A DNA stretch of 64,000 nt, taken from assembly GCF_021184025.1 (NCBI RefSeq), contig NZ_CP036537.1, forward strand, positions 4,464,001 to 4,528,000, written 5' to 3'. The notes below the pieces were generated by a model, which was not told the origin of the DNA, searched no databases, and saw only the letters and a program-made list of their open reading frames with translations. Source of the DNA: Rhodopseudomonas boonkerdii. GTDB lineage: Bacteria; Pseudomonadota; Alphaproteobacteria; Rhizobiales; Xanthobacteraceae. Numbering within the stretch: the first letter of the stretch is position 1; every line of letters starts with the position of its first letter. The position numbers and the translations under genes are program-made. This document shows positions 1 through 9,327 of the stretch, one piece after another.

Positions 1-305
1 ACGCGGCGCTGATGGCCTTCACTCGCGCGCTCGGCGGCAAGAGCCTGCAGGACAATATCCGCGTCGTCGGCATCAACCCTGGCCCGGTGGCGACCGACCG
101 CTACATCACGCGCATGCAGGCGCAGGCGAAGGCACAACTGGGCGATGAAAGCCGGTACCCTGAACTGGAGCAGAATCTTCCGCTCGGCCGCGCCGCCAAG
201 CCGCGCGAGATCGCCGACCTGATGGCGTTTCTGGCCTCGGACCGGGCGGGATACACCTCGGGGGTCATCTATACGGTGGATGGCGGATGGAGCGCCGGGT
301 GGTAA
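1..305 (+). CDS. SDR family oxidoreductase, C-terminal part
   Basis: The window opens inside this gene; the reading frame is open from base 3 and ends at TAA 303-305. The visible residues carry the C-terminal half of a short-chain dehydrogenase/reductase: the stretch following the catalytic helix (AALMAFTRAL), the substrate-loop NPGPVATDR, the helix with the R-x-A-x-P-x-E-I-A-D-L-M-A-F-L-A-S-D pattern, and the closing G-V-I-Y-T-V-D-G-G motif that forms the last strand of classical SDRs. The nucleotide-binding glycine motif and the catalytic Tyr-Lys lie upstream of the window, so the substrate cannot be inferred. It is convergent with ispE. Confidence 0.9.
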   Translation, partial: AALMAFTRALGGKSLQDNIRVVGINPGPVATDRYITRMQAQAKAQLGDESRYPELEQNLPLGRAAKPREIADLMAFLASDRAGYTSGVIYTVDGGWSAGW

Positions 306-346
306 GCGCTCTCGCTAACCTCTTCCCGCGAGCGGGAGAAGGAAGA

Positions 347-1276
347 TCAGCTCAGCGCGCCCGCATGCACCCACCACAGCGGATGCGTGAGCTGGATCGC
401 ATGCGCGGCGCGCTGTGCATCCGTGTCGTTGTCGAACAGCGCAAAACATGTCGCCCCGGAACCCGACATGCGAGCCAGGCGCACGCCTTCGGCGGCGCCA
501 AGCGCGGCCAGCACGTCGCCGATGATCGGCTCCACCTTCAGCGCAGGCGCTTCGAGATCGTTGGTGCCGGCGCTGACGGCAGCGATCCAGTCATCGACCG
601 ATGCACCTTCGCTCGGCCATGACGGAGCGCGCAACACATCGCCGGGGCCGACACGGAGCTGACCATTCTTCAGGCCGAGTTCCTGAAACACATCCTTGGT
701 CGCCACCGGCACGCGCGGATTGACCATCACACAAGGCAAACGCGGCATGTTGAGCTGGAGAAGGTTTTCACCGACCCCCGTCATCACGCAGGCATGCGAC
801 TGCACGCAGACCGGCACATCGGCGCCAGTCAGACGGGCGACATCCATCACGCGGGGATCGTCAAACTCGAGATTATTGGCCCGCACAAGAAGGCGCAGAG
901 CCGCGGCGGCATCCGCCGAACCGCCGCCGATGCCGGCGGCTACCGGCAGGTGCTTGTCGAGCGCGAAGGTGCCGAAGGTCAGACCCTCGATATGCTCGCC
1001 GAGCAGCCGCGCCGCCTTGATCACGAGATTATCGGCGTTGTCACCGCATTCGGCGGCGCGCGGGCCCGCGGCCATCAGTGCAAGATCGCCACCCGGCGAC
1101 AGCGTCAGCCGGTCGGCGCAATCAGCGAAGACCACGACGCTTTCGAGGTCATGATAGCCGTCTGCACGCCGTCCGATGACACGCAGGGTCAGATTGACCT
1201 TGGCCCGCGCCTGCTCCTCCAGAGAAGCCCCGCCTTCCCGAGCAGGCAGCCCAGTGCCCGCCGATGCCCCCGTCAT
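347..1276 (-). CDS. ispE: 4-diphosphocytidyl-2-C-methyl-D-erythritol kinase
   Basis: A 309-residue GHMP-superfamily kinase that phosphorylates CDP-methylerythritol in the MEP pathway of isoprenoid synthesis. The N-terminal A-R-A-K-V-N-L-T-L-R motif, the R-R-A-D-G-Y-H segment and the ATP-binding glycine loop (PVAAGIGGGSADAAAALR) are diagnostic; a C-terminal M-S-G-S-G-A-T-C-F-A-L-F motif closes the fold. The frame is open further upstream, but the ATG at 1276 is preferred because it follows the stop of the TPR gene by 4 bases, indicating a two-gene transcription unit with translational coupling. Confidence 0.95.
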   Translation of the reverse strand: MTGASAGTGLPAREGGASLEEQARAKVNLTLRVIGRRADGYHDLESVVVFADCADRLTLSPGGDLALMAAGPRAAECGDNADNLVIKAARLLGEHIEGLTFGTFALDKHLPVAAGIGGGSADAAAALRLLVRANNLEFDDPRVMDVARLTGADVPVCVQSHACVMTGVGENLLQLNMPRLPCVMVNPRVPVATKDVFQELGLKNGQLRVGPGDVLRAPSWPSEGASVDDWIAAVSAGTNDLEAPALKVEPIIGDVLAALGAAEGVRLARMSGSGATCFALFDNDTDAQRAAHAIQLTHPLWWVHAGALS

Positions 1277-1280
1277 ACGA

Positions 1281-3107
1281 TCAGCCGCCTTTGTCGTTGT
1301 CTTTCTTCGCCTCCGGCTTGTCGGCCGAAGCCGCCGCCGGAGCCGTTTCATTCAAACTGCAGCCTTCCGGCTTTTCGCCACCGTCCGGCACGCATTTCTG
1401 CATCTTGGCCTCGATCTTCGGCAGCTCTTCCGCTTCCGGCTTCAGATCCTTGGCATGCTGCCACTGGAAGCGGGCTTCCAGCTTGCGGCCGACGCGCCAA
1501 TAAGCATCGCCCAGGTGATCGTTGATCGTCGGATCTTCCGGCTTGAGATCGATGGCGCGTTCGAGATTTTTGACCGCATCCTCGTAATTGCCGATGCGGT
1601 AATAAGCCCAACCGAGCGAGTCGACGATGTAACCATCGTCCGGACGTTGTTCGACCGCGCGCTTGATCATCTTCATGGCATCATCGAGATTGATGCCCTG
1701 GTCGATCCAGGAATAGCCGAGATAGTTCAGTACATGCGGCTGCTCCGGCTGCAGTTCGAGCGCCTTTTTCATATCGACTTCAGCCTTGGCCCACTGCTTG
1801 GAACGCTCGAGGCAAATGCCGCGGAAATAGTAATAGACCCAGTTCGGCTTGTCCTGGTTGGCGGCGACAACGTCGATGCCCTTGGTGTAGGTCTCGGCGC
1901 AATCGGTGAACTTCTTCCTGCCGCGCTCGATATTACCGAGCGCCATGATAGCTTCGAGATCCTTCGGATCGCTGGCGGTGACGTCCTTCAGGAGTTTGAT
2001 GCCCTCGTCGCTGCGATCGGCAGCGTCGAGATTCGTCGCCTCCTGAATCATCGCGTTGCGCTTGAGCGCCGAATTCGCCGGCATGCGCTCATAGACCTTG
2101 ATGGCCATCGCCGGCTTCTTCACGGACTCATAAAGATCGGCGAGCGAAAGCAGCGCCAGCGCGTGATCCGGCTTCAGATAGAGCGCGAGCTGCAGATAGA
2201 CGAGCGCAAGGTCTTCACCGCCGCGGCGGGTCAGCGATGCGCCGATGCCGTAGAGTGCTTCGGCGGCACCGGCCTGCGGGCTGTCGACCAGCGTCGGCAA
2301 TTTCTTGCCCGCCTTGGTCTCGCGGATACCTTCCAGCACCAGCGGATGGCGAGCGAGCTTTTTGTTGAAGTTCTCATAGATGGCGAGCGCCGCGGCGTCG
2401 TCCTTGTTGCGCGATGTCCAGCGGCCATAGGCGTCGACCACGCGCAGCGCGGAGTCATCGAGCCTGAAGGCACGCTCATAGCGCGCGCCGGCGTCCTTCT
2501 GCCTGTTGGCGAGATCGTAGATCAGGCCGGCATGCAGGTCCTTGAAGATCGGATACCATTCCGGCCCAGCCAGCTTGTCGATATTGGCAATGGCGGCCTT
2601 GGTATCGCCGGCGCCGTAGCTAGCCCATGCGCCAAGCAGCGTGGCGACCAGATCGGTGATCGGACCGCGCACCGACTGGTTGATGTTGGTCTGCGCGGCC
2701 ACATATTTCTTCGCCTTGAGATCGCGCACGCCGACCACGAGGCGGGCCACGCGATTCGACTTGTCGATGACGAGGATGCGTTCGGCGAGCTTTACGGCCT
2801 CGTCGATATCGCCATCAGCAAGCGACGAGATGAAGGCGCGGTCGAGCAATTCGTTGTTCTTGGGATCGGTGCGCAAAGCAGAGCGGTAAAACGCCGCAGC
2901 CGAAGTTGCATCGCGTTCGACGCTGGCGTGACGCGCGGCCAGATAGCTGCCCGCGGTCGTCATCTGCTTCAGGTCCTTCGCCGTCGGGAACGTCGCCGAA
3001 TTATCGGCGAGATGATCCGGGGTCTGAGCGAAGGGCTGCGCGGGCATCGCCAGAACGGCGAGCGTGGCGGCAGCGAGCGTCAAGCGGTTGAAACGGGAGG
3101 ACAACAT
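1281..3107 (-). CDS. exported tetratricopeptide repeat protein
   Basis: A 608-residue protein with an N-terminal signal sequence (hydrophobic LTLAAATLAVLAMPAQPFA, likely cleaved near residue 29) and TPR repeats over most of its length. Clear TPR units are seen in the middle and C-terminal third (for example the segments with PEQPHVLNYLGYSWIDQG and DDGYIVDSLGWAYYRIGNYE), which is the pattern of alphaproteobacterial periplasmic or outer-membrane-attached TPR proteins that act as assembly scaffolds. The last 30 residues are rich in Lys, Glu, Ala and probably disordered. A TTG lies directly before the ATG at 3107; the ATG is preferred. Precedes ispE by 4 bases. Its precise partner is unknown. Confidence 0.85.
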   Translation of the reverse strand: MLSSRFNRLTLAAATLAVLAMPAQPFAQTPDHLADNSATFPTAKDLKQMTTAGSYLAARHASVERDATSAAAFYRSALRTDPKNNELLDRAFISSLADGDIDEAVKLAERILVIDKSNRVARLVVGVRDLKAKKYVAAQTNINQSVRGPITDLVATLLGAWASYGAGDTKAAIANIDKLAGPEWYPIFKDLHAGLIYDLANRQKDAGARYERAFRLDDSALRVVDAYGRWTSRNKDDAAALAIYENFNKKLARHPLVLEGIRETKAGKKLPTLVDSPQAGAAEALYGIGASLTRRGGEDLALVYLQLALYLKPDHALALLSLADLYESVKKPAMAIKVYERMPANSALKRNAMIQEATNLDAADRSDEGIKLLKDVTASDPKDLEAIMALGNIERGRKKFTDCAETYTKGIDVVAANQDKPNWVYYYFRGICLERSKQWAKAEVDMKKALELQPEQPHVLNYLGYSWIDQGINLDDAMKMIKRAVEQRPDDGYIVDSLGWAYYRIGNYEDAVKNLERAIDLKPEDPTINDHLGDAYWRVGRKLEARFQWQHAKDLKPEAEELPKIEAKMQKCVPDGGEKPEGCSLNETAPAAASADKPEAKKDNDKGG

Positions 3108-3428
3108 CAAGTTCGCCTAGCTCCGAGAATCATTTGGGCAGTCATGGGCGGAAGTTCGAGCACAAACGCGATCTGGATTGCGCGACAAGCCCGAATGCGC
3201 TGCCGACCCGGCAACATAGCGCAGCGCGACAATGCCGCTTTTGGCCAGCGTTCGCAAGGATCGGGGGCGCAGATGCACCAAGAGAGCCTGTCAGGTTCGG
3301 GCGACCGGATTGCGCCGTATATGCCTGCAAACGCGCTTAGTGTGGCGGGATCGTGACATCCAACGCAATACGGGGCACCGTTGGCCGGTGCCCCGCTCAC
3401 GACTTTGTGCCCTGAAGCGAATCTGACT
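3108..3428. other. intergenic region between TPR gene and ETF-QO
   Basis: About 320 bases without a supported gene. Several short open frames exist on both strands but none has a ribosome binding site, a recognisable domain or a convincing codon pattern. The right part holds the hairpin annotated at 3372-3394. The left part should contain the promoter of the TPR-ispE unit, but no clear -35/-10 pair was recognised. Confidence 0.5.
3372..3394. terminator. strong GC hairpin behind ETF-QO
   Basis: GGGGCACCG (3372-3380) pairs perfectly with CGGTGCCCC (3386-3394) across a 5-base loop, 35 bases past the ETF-QO stop codon on the minus strand. There is no U-run after it, so it may be a processing or Rho-assisted terminator rather than a classical intrinsic one. 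Confidence 0.55.
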
Positions 3429-5087
3429 TTACATCGCCTCGTAATTCGGGCCGCCGCCGCCCTCCGGCGGCACCCAGGTGATGTTGCCGTTCGGGTCCTT
3501 GATGTCGCAGGTTTTGCAGTGGACGCAGTTCTGCGCGTTGATCTGGAATCGCGGCTCCTGACCCTCGCCTACCCACTCATACACACCCGCCGGGCAATAC
3601 CGGTTTGACGGGCCCGCGAAGACGTCGTGTTCCGACGACTTCTGCAGCGCCATGTCGGCGACCTTCAGATGGATCGGCTGGTCTTCCTCGTGATTGGTGT
3701 TGGACAGGAACACCGAGGACAAACGGTCGAAGGTGATCTTGCCATCCGGCTTCGGATACGGAATCGGCTTGTACTGCTTCGCCGGCTTCAGAGTCTTGCG
3801 ATCCGGCTTCTCGTGCTTCTGCGTGCCGAACAGCGAGAAGCCGAAGGTGTTGCACCACATGTCGAAACCACCGAGCGCATTGCCGACAATGGTTCCGAAT
3901 TTAGACCACAACGGCTTGGCGTTACGGACCGGGTAGAGATCCTTGCCGATCGAGGACGAACGCCAGGCATTTTCGTATTCGATCAATTCGTCATTGGCAC
4001 GGCCGGCTTCGAGCGCGGCAGCCAGATGTTCGGCAGCGAGCATGCCAGAGCCCATGGCGTTATGGACGCCCTTGATGCGAGGCACGTTGACGAAGCCTGC
4101 CGCGCAGCCGATCAGCACACCACCGGGGAAGGACAGCTTCGGCACCGACTGATAGCCGCCCTCGGTGATCGCGCGCGAACCGTAGGCGAGTCGCTTACCA
4201 CCTTCGAACGTGTCCCGGATCAGCGGATGCGTCTTGAAACGCTGGAATTCCTCAAACGGATAGAGATAGGGATTCTCGTAGTTCAGATGCAGCACGAAAC
4301 CGACGGCCACAAGGTTGTCGTCGTAGTGATACAGGAAGGTGCCGCCGCCGACATCGTTGTCCAGCGGCCAGCCGAACGAGTGCTTGACGGTGCCCTTTTT
4401 GTGCTTGGCCGGATCGATCTGCCAGACTTCCTTGAGGCCGATACCGAATTTCGGCGGCTCGCAATCCCTGTCGAGCGCGAATTTGGCGATCAACTGCTTG
4501 GTCAGCGAACCGCGCGCGCCTTCGGCGAACAGCGTGTATTTGCCGAGCAGTTCCATGCCGCGCGTGAATGAATCCTTCGGCTTGCCATCGCGACCGATGC
4601 CCATGTCGCCAGTGGCAATGCCGCGCACCGCACCATTCTCGTCGTAAAGCGTCTCGGCGGCCGCGAAGCCCGGATAGATTTCGACGCCGAGTGCTTCGGC
4701 TTTGGCACCGAGCCAGCGCGTCACCATGCCAAGCGAGGTGATGTAGCAGTGATGATTGTTCATCAGCGGCGGCATCAGGAAGTTCGGCAGCTTGAAACCG
4801 CCGGTCTTGGTCATGAAGTAAAACTGGTCGTCCTTGACCTGGGTCTTGAGCGGGCAATCCGCATCCTCGCGCCAATCGGGGATCAGCTTGTCGAGATTGA
4901 CGGGGTCGATCACGGCGCCCGACAGGATGTGGGCGCCGACTTCGGAACCCTTTTCCACGACGACGATGGACAGGTCCGCATTGAGCTGCTTCAGCCGGAT
5001 CGCGGCCGACAGGCCGGATGGGCCGGCGCCGACGATCACGACGTCGAATTCCATACTCTCGCGCGGCGGAAGTTCTTCAGTGCTCAT
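3429..5087 (-). CDS. electron transfer flavoprotein-ubiquinone oxidoreductase
   Basis: A 552-residue membrane-associated flavoprotein that passes electrons from reduced ETF (fed by acyl-CoA dehydrogenases such as those at 54.7-57.3 kb) to the quinone pool. Seen: an FAD-binding Rossmann start at residues 15-30 (VVIVGAGPSGLSAA), the D-M-G-I-G-R-D-G segment, and a C-terminal ferredoxin-like [4Fe-4S] site with Cys 498, 521, 524 and 527 (CPAGVYEW and NCVHCKTCDIKDP). Length equals that of bacterial and mitochondrial ETF-QO. The gene stands alone between a hairpin downstream and the divergent uracil-DNA glycosylase upstream. Confidence 0.96.
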   Translation of the reverse strand: MSTEELPPRESMEFDVVIVGAGPSGLSAAIRLKQLNADLSIVVVEKGSEVGAHILSGAVIDPVNLDKLIPDWREDADCPLKTQVKDDQFYFMTKTGGFKLPNFLMPPLMNNHHCYITSLGMVTRWLGAKAEALGVEIYPGFAAAETLYDENGAVRGIATGDMGIGRDGKPKDSFTRGMELLGKYTLFAEGARGSLTKQLIAKFALDRDCEPPKFGIGLKEVWQIDPAKHKKGTVKHSFGWPLDNDVGGGTFLYHYDDNLVAVGFVLHLNYENPYLYPFEEFQRFKTHPLIRDTFEGGKRLAYGSRAITEGGYQSVPKLSFPGGVLIGCAAGFVNVPRIKGVHNAMGSGMLAAEHLAAALEAGRANDELIEYENAWRSSSIGKDLYPVRNAKPLWSKFGTIVGNALGGFDMWCNTFGFSLFGTQKHEKPDRKTLKPAKQYKPIPYPKPDGKITFDRLSSVFLSNTNHEEDQPIHLKVADMALQKSSEHDVFAGPSNRYCPAGVYEWVGEGQEPRFQINAQNCVHCKTCDIKDPNGNITWVPPEGGGGPNYEAM

Positions 5088-5240
5088 AATCTTGATCTCA
5101 GACCCGTTTCCAACCCGTTCAGAACGCTTCTAAGGGTTCTTGTTTCCGATTTTTGGCGGAAGAACAACCACCGAAATGCACAGGGGCCACTTCCACGGGT
5201 GGCGATCCCAGCCGGATGCTGGCATATCTGTCAGGTGGCC

Positions 5241-6062
5241 ATGATGCTCGAACCCGCCCCTACCGTCGCTCAGCTGCTCGCCTTCTATCTGGAGGCCGGG
5301 GTCGATTGCGCGCTCATGGACGAGCCTGCCAACCGACTGCTGGACGAGGAAATCGGCCTGCACGTACCGGCCCAGGAGGCGCCAAAGCGCGCGCCGCTGA
5401 CTGGCATGCCAACGACGGCACCGCGGCCAGCGCCTACCAAGACCGAGGTGCCTCCCGACGTCGCTGTCGCCGCCGCCCGGGAAGCCGCTCGCACCGCGCC
5501 GACCCTCGAGGCGCTGCGCGGCATGCTGGAGAGCTTTGATGGCTGCGCGCTGAAGAACACCGCGACCCGGCTGGTGTTCGCCGACGGCAATCCGCAGGCG
5601 CGCATCATGTTTGTCGGCGAAGCTCCCGGCCGCGACGAGGACATCGAGGGCCTGCCGTTCGTCGGCCGCTCCGGCAAGCTGCTCAACCTGATGCTGAAGG
5701 CGATCGGGCTCGATCGGACGACCGCTTATATCGCCAATGTCATTCCGTGGCGCCCGCCGGGCAATCGCACGCCGACGCCGCAGGAGACGCAGATCTGCCT
5801 CCCCTTCATCCAGCGCCAGATCGAGCTGGTGAACCCGGATATTCTCGTTACGCTGGGCAATCCGTCGACCCAGACGCTGCTGCAGACCCGCGACGGCATC
5901 ATGAAATCGCGCGGACGCTGGGTCGACTACGACACCGGCACCCGCAAGATCAAAGCGCTGGCGACCTTCCACCCAGCCTATCTGCTGCGCTCGCCGTCCT
6001 ACAAGCGGCTGACCTGGATAGACCTGCGCGCGATCGCCAAGGCGCTGGAAGCAGTGAAGTAA
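5241..6062 (+). CDS. uracil-DNA glycosylase, family 4-like, lacking Fe-S cysteines
   Basis: A 273-residue base-excision repair enzyme. The catalytic domain starts near residue 95 and shows motif A (GEAPGRDEDIEGLPFVGRSG), the P-W-R-P-P-G-N-R-T-P segment, V-T-L-G-N-P-S, and the C-terminal motif F-H-P-A-Y-L-L-R. It is preceded by about 90 residues rich in Ala and Pro, a disordered-looking linker. Family 4 enzymes bind a [4Fe-4S] cluster with four cysteines; this protein has only three Cys in total, at most two of them (DGCALK and QICLPF) at cluster-like positions. Start chosen at ATG 5241 (ATG 5244 is also possible); the frame is open upstream but would overlap the divergent ETF-QO start. Confidence 0.88.
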   Translation: MMLEPAPTVAQLLAFYLEAGVDCALMDEPANRLLDEEIGLHVPAQEAPKRAPLTGMPTTAPRPAPTKTEVPPDVAVAAAREAARTAPTLEALRGMLESFDGCALKNTATRLVFADGNPQARIMFVGEAPGRDEDIEGLPFVGRSGKLLNLMLKAIGLDRTTAYIANVIPWRPPGNRTPTPQETQICLPFIQRQIELVNPDILVTLGNPSTQTLLQTRDGIMKSRGRWVDYDTGTRKIKALATFHPAYLLRSPSYKRLTWIDLRAIAKALEAVK

Positions 6063-6070
6063 ATCTCCGC

Positions 6071-6180
6071 CCTCATCCTGAGGAGCGGCCACTTGGCCGC
6101 GTCTCGAAGGATGGCTGCGATCTCGGAGCCCGGCAATCTCATGATTCGAGACGGCGCAAGAGCGCCTCCTCACCATGAGG
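6071..6180. repeat. dispersed palindromic element, family B, copy 1
   Basis: About 110 bases between two convergent genes. The ends are inverted (CCTCATCCTGAGG at the left, CACCATGAGG at the right) and two internal blocks around TCTCGAAGG and ATTCGAGACGGCGC also face each other. A second copy lies at 26532-26639 in the opposite orientation. Such elements are common between genes of Bradyrhizobiaceae. Confidence 0.8.
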
Positions 6181-6186
6181 GCCGAG

Positions 6187-7689
6187 CTATTTCGGTCGCA
6201 CAATCGCCCAGCCCACCCGCAACAATGGCCGGCTGCCATTGATCAGCCGGTCGAATGCCCGTGGCACTTCCGGGACGAGGCCCGGAAAGCGCTGGGCGAG
6301 ATCGGCAGGCGGCGTGCCGATCGTATCGGTGGCACGCCAGATCACGACGCCGCCGGTCTCCATAAACTTCGCCGGCGTTATCCATGGAGTGCGCTGCGGT
6401 TGCGCATCGTTCAGCACATGCGGACGCGAGGCGCTCATGCCGATGAGCGCCGCAAGCTGCGGATCGCCGGCGACAGCGGCGAGTTTCTGTCCGGTGCGAC
6501 GCTCGAAACTCTCGCCGAAGAATTTGCCGATCTCGCGCGACGGCAACGCCGTGCGATCCTCCGGCCCATCGATCCACGGAAAAACCACGACATTGACCAG
6601 CACGGCGAGAGCCGGCAGGGCGATCGCCGTAGCCCACACCTTGCGAAGCACCCGCTGGCGTCGGAGCGCAATGAGGTTGCCGGCAGCGATCACCACCGCG
6701 AGGCCGGACATCACCAGCGCAATCCCGCTCCCGCCGACGACAGTGTTACGGTCGTAGAGCGCGGCAAACAGGCTGCCGAGCAACGCCGGCACGAGCGCGA
6801 AAAAATAAACATAGGCGCGTGCTGTGGCATCGACCGGGGGACGGAAGATCACAGGAGCATCCTCGCCGTCAGGCACGAGGCGGCGCCAGTTCATCGCGGT
6901 CAGCACAAATACGCCGGCCGTGGCTGCGATGAGCCAGGCCTGTAGGATGCCCCATTGCCCCGCCTTGCCAGCGAGCTCGGTCATCACCGGCGGCGGCGGC
7001 AGAACGCTCACGCCGGACCGGATCACCCAGACCGCATAGGGCAATGCCAGCACGGCGATGACGATCAGCGCGAAGAACGGATCAAGCGAGGCGAGATAGC
7101 GTCGCCCGCGCGCGGTGGCGAGGCCGAACAATAGAGGCAACGGCAAAAGCCACATCGCCTGCGGCGTGGTCAGCAGCAGCAGACCGGCCTCGATGGACAG
7201 CGCGAACCAGGCGCTGCGGCGCCCCTGTTCGATCGCCAGCCAGGCATGGAGCAGGAACATCGCCCACAGCGGACGCGCCAGCACCAACGGGCCGAATTCG
7301 ATGCCGGGCGAGCTGAAAGCTGTCACCGTCATGGTCAGCAACACCGCGATCACTGCCTGTGGTCCACCGACGATGTGGCGGCCAAGCTGGTAGACCGCAC
7401 GAAACATCAGTACGGCGCAAATCTGCGCCAGCAAATAGACACCGAAGATGTGATTGCCGGCAGCGCGGAAGGCGATGTCAGCAAGCCAATAAGCCAGCGG
7501 CGGGCCGAATTCGGTCCCGACCTGATACTCCCGACCATAAGCCAGCACGGTGGCGAGATCGCCGGGCGGACCGCGATAGAGCAGCAGCGGCACCATGAGC
7601 CAGAGCAGCGCCTGGGATAACACCGCGATCCAGAATACCAGTCGCGGCCGGGCGCGGATCAGTTCGACGATCAGGGAAGTGAAGCGCAT
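6187..7689 (-). CDS. family 39 glycosyltransferase, membrane protein
   Basis: A 500-residue polytopic membrane protein with about 10-12 hydrophobic segments, beginning with a TM helix at residues 15-38 (RLVFWIAVLSQALLWLMVPLLL). The first periplasmic loop contains the acidic/aromatic pattern Y-G-R-E-Y-Q-V-G-T-E-F-G-P-P-L-A-Y-W typical of ArnT/PMT-like glycosyltransferases that move a sugar from a polyprenyl phosphate carrier to a protein or lipid in the periplasm. A soluble C-terminal region of about 120 residues follows the last TM. The acceptor cannot be told from the sequence. It reads in the same direction as rnhB but with an 80-base gap. Confidence 0.8.
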   Translation of the reverse strand: MRFTSLIVELIRARPRLVFWIAVLSQALLWLMVPLLLYRGPPGDLATVLAYGREYQVGTEFGPPLAYWLADIAFRAAGNHIFGVYLLAQICAVLMFRAVYQLGRHIVGGPQAVIAVLLTMTVTAFSSPGIEFGPLVLARPLWAMFLLHAWLAIEQGRRSAWFALSIEAGLLLLTTPQAMWLLPLPLLFGLATARGRRYLASLDPFFALIVIAVLALPYAVWVIRSGVSVLPPPPVMTELAGKAGQWGILQAWLIAATAGVFVLTAMNWRRLVPDGEDAPVIFRPPVDATARAYVYFFALVPALLGSLFAALYDRNTVVGGSGIALVMSGLAVVIAAGNLIALRRQRVLRKVWATAIALPALAVLVNVVVFPWIDGPEDRTALPSREIGKFFGESFERRTGQKLAAVAGDPQLAALIGMSASRPHVLNDAQPQRTPWITPAKFMETGGVVIWRATDTIGTPPADLAQRFPGLVPEVPRAFDRLINGSRPLLRVGWAIVRPK

Positions 7690-7767
7690 GAACGTCCGGA
7701 CCGGCCCGCGAATGACAGAAGCCCACAGGTGATACGGCGGGCAGCCGCTCGAGGCAACTGCAGCCGG

Positions 7768-8541
7768 TCAGGCGGACAGGTCGAGAGTGGCCTGCACGTC
7801 AACGATCTCGGTCTTGATCACAATGGCCTCGCGCCGGACGCGCGCGGCAACCACCGGTGCGAACAGGCTACGATGATGGACGCTGGGGCCAAGTTCGTTC
7901 AGTGCCGCGAGATGCTGCGGCACGCCATAACCCTTGTGGACCTCGAAACCGTAGCCAGGACATTCCTCCGCGAGTCTGCACATCAGCCGGTCACGCGAGA
8001 CTTTGGCGATAATGGACGCGGCTGCGATGGACAGCACCAGTGCATCGCCGCCGATCACGGCCTCACAGGTCGCATCGGTTTCGATCCTGTCGCGGCCGTC
8101 GACAAAGACATGCTGCGGCGCTTCCGGCAGCGAGGCGACGGCACGCGCCAGCGCCCAAAGGGAGGCACGCAAAATGTTGTCGCGGTCGATCCGCGCCGGC
8201 GAAGCATAGGCGACGGCGAAGGACGATGTCGCGCAGATCTCCTCGAATAGCGCCTCCCGCCTGGCTTCGGTCAGCTTCTTGGAGTCGTCGAGGCCCTTGG
8301 GAATGCGCTTGGGATTCAGGATCACAGCGGCAGCCACCACCGGCCCGGCGAGCGGCCCGCGGCCGGCTTCGTCGCAGCCCGCAACCGGCCAGATCCCCTG
8401 CTTCAGCAGCGCCCGCTCGCGCCTGAAGCTCGGATGCCCGGCGCCGACGATCGGCTTGCGCGGCGTTGTAGCCGCAGCTTTGGGCTCCGCCCTCTTGAGC
8501 TCCGCTGTCTTGGCCGGTTTGTTTCTGGTTTCCCGAATCAT
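7768..8541 (-). CDS. rnhB: ribonuclease HII
   Basis: A 257-residue endonuclease that cuts the RNA strand of RNA-DNA hybrids and starts removal of misincorporated ribonucleotides. The catalytic Asp-Glu pair is at residues 57-58 in the signature [14 protein letters not shown]; further acidic residues occur in [13 protein letters not shown] and the helix [16 protein letters not shown] basic Lys/Arg/Ala-rich extension of about 50 residues precedes the catalytic core, a common trait in rhizobial RNase HII. Confidence 0.96.
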   Translation of the reverse strand: MIRETRNKPAKTAELKRAEPKAAATTPRKPIVGAGHPSFRRERALLKQGIWPVAGCDEAGRGPLAGPVVAAAVILNPKRIPKGLDDSKKLTEARREALFEEICATSSFAVAYASPARIDRDNILRASLWALARAVASLPEAPQHVFVDGRDRIETDATCEAVIGGDALVLSIAAASIIAKVSRDRLMCRLAEECPGYGFEVHKGYGVPQHLAALNELGPSVHHRSLFAPVVAARVRREAIVIKTEIVDVQATLDLSA

Positions 8542-8612
8542 GGGCGGATGGTGCGCATCCTGCCCTAGGGGCGCAACCTGGAACCCGAAATCATGCCCAC
8601 TATCCCAGCCAC

Positions 8613-9086
8613 CTAATCGGCCAGATGCACCCGCCGGTCGTCGCCAACCTCGATGCCTGGCGCCGTTACCACGTCCCAGGCATGACCGTCGGGATCGGCG
8701 AAATAGCCGGAATAGCCGCCGTAAAAGGTTTCATGCGCCGGCTTGATCAGCGTTGCGCCGCAAGCGACGGCAAGCGTCAGCACAGCATCGACCTCCTCGC
8801 GCGAGTGGCAGTTCCAGCCCATCGTGGTCCCGCGAAAGGCCTGAGGCCGCGGCTGGTCGGGCAGCTGGGCATCGTCGGCCAGTCGATCCCATGGGAAAAG
8901 TGCCAGCAGGCTGGCGCCGGTGTCGAAGAAGGCGATGGCTTCCCCGGTCTCCTTGGCTTTTCGCTGGAAACCGAGCGCCTCGTAAAAGGCGATGCTGCGG
9001 CGGATATCGTGGGTGCCAAGGGTTACCGCGGTCAGGCGCGGCACCGGTTTGGGTCGATCGCTGCTCGTCACTTTACAGTCCTTCAT
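8613..9086 (-). CDS. VOC family (glyoxalase/bleomycin resistance fold) protein
   Basis: A 157-residue protein with two beta-alpha-beta-beta-beta modules: the first begins at [20 protein letters not shown], the second ends with [13 protein letters not shown], the standard vicinal-oxygen-chelate signature. Metal ligands would be the His of the first module and the His/Glu-equivalent of the last strand. The substrate is not predictable. The frame is open 74 codons further upstream, into a dispersed repeat; ATG 9086 is preferred because the domain starts immediately after it. Confidence 0.85.
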   Translation of the reverse strand: MKDCKVTSSDRPKPVPRLTAVTLGTHDIRRSIAFYEALGFQRKAKETGEAIAFFDTGASLLALFPWDRLADDAQLPDQPRPQAFRGTTMGWNCHSREEVDAVLTLAVACGATLIKPAHETFYGGYSGYFADPDGHAWDVVTAPGIEVGDDRRVHLAD

Positions 9087-9202
9087 TCTACGCGAAATAA
9101 AAAGCGGAGAAGGGGTCGCCGGCCGGCTCTGGTTTCCGGCCGACGCCCCTTCCCCGAGTTGCTCCCAAGATTGCGAGACCTTCAGGAGTAAACTCTTATG
9201 TT

Positions 9203-9320
9203 GTCCCGGACGCGGTGCAGCGCTTGCGCTAGTCCGCAGAGCCGGGACCGCATCAAGCCCGGAGTTCGTGGCGGTCCCGGCTCTGCGGAGCGGCACTTCG
9301 CGCCGCATCGCGTCCGGGAC
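9203..9320. repeat. dispersed palindromic element, family A, copy 1
   Basis: About 118 bases bounded by the inverted ends GTCCCGGACGCG and CGCGTCCGGGAC, with an inner pair around GCAGAGCCGGGACCG and CGGTCCCGGCTCTGC. It can fold as one long two-step hairpin. Two further copies lie at 12953-13075 and 34768-34893, all between genes. Confidence 0.85.
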
Positions 9321-9327
9321 AAAGCAC

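Noticed and set aside
1176..3356. 726-codon open frame on the plus strand opposite ispE and the TPR gene
   Set aside because: It lies antisense to two well-supported genes and has no recognisable domain; long antisense frames are expected at this GC content.
3107..3400. 97-codon minus-strand frame between the TPR gene and ETF-QO
   Set aside because: No binding site, Cys/Arg/Pro-rich translation without family resemblance, and it overlaps the terminator hairpin.
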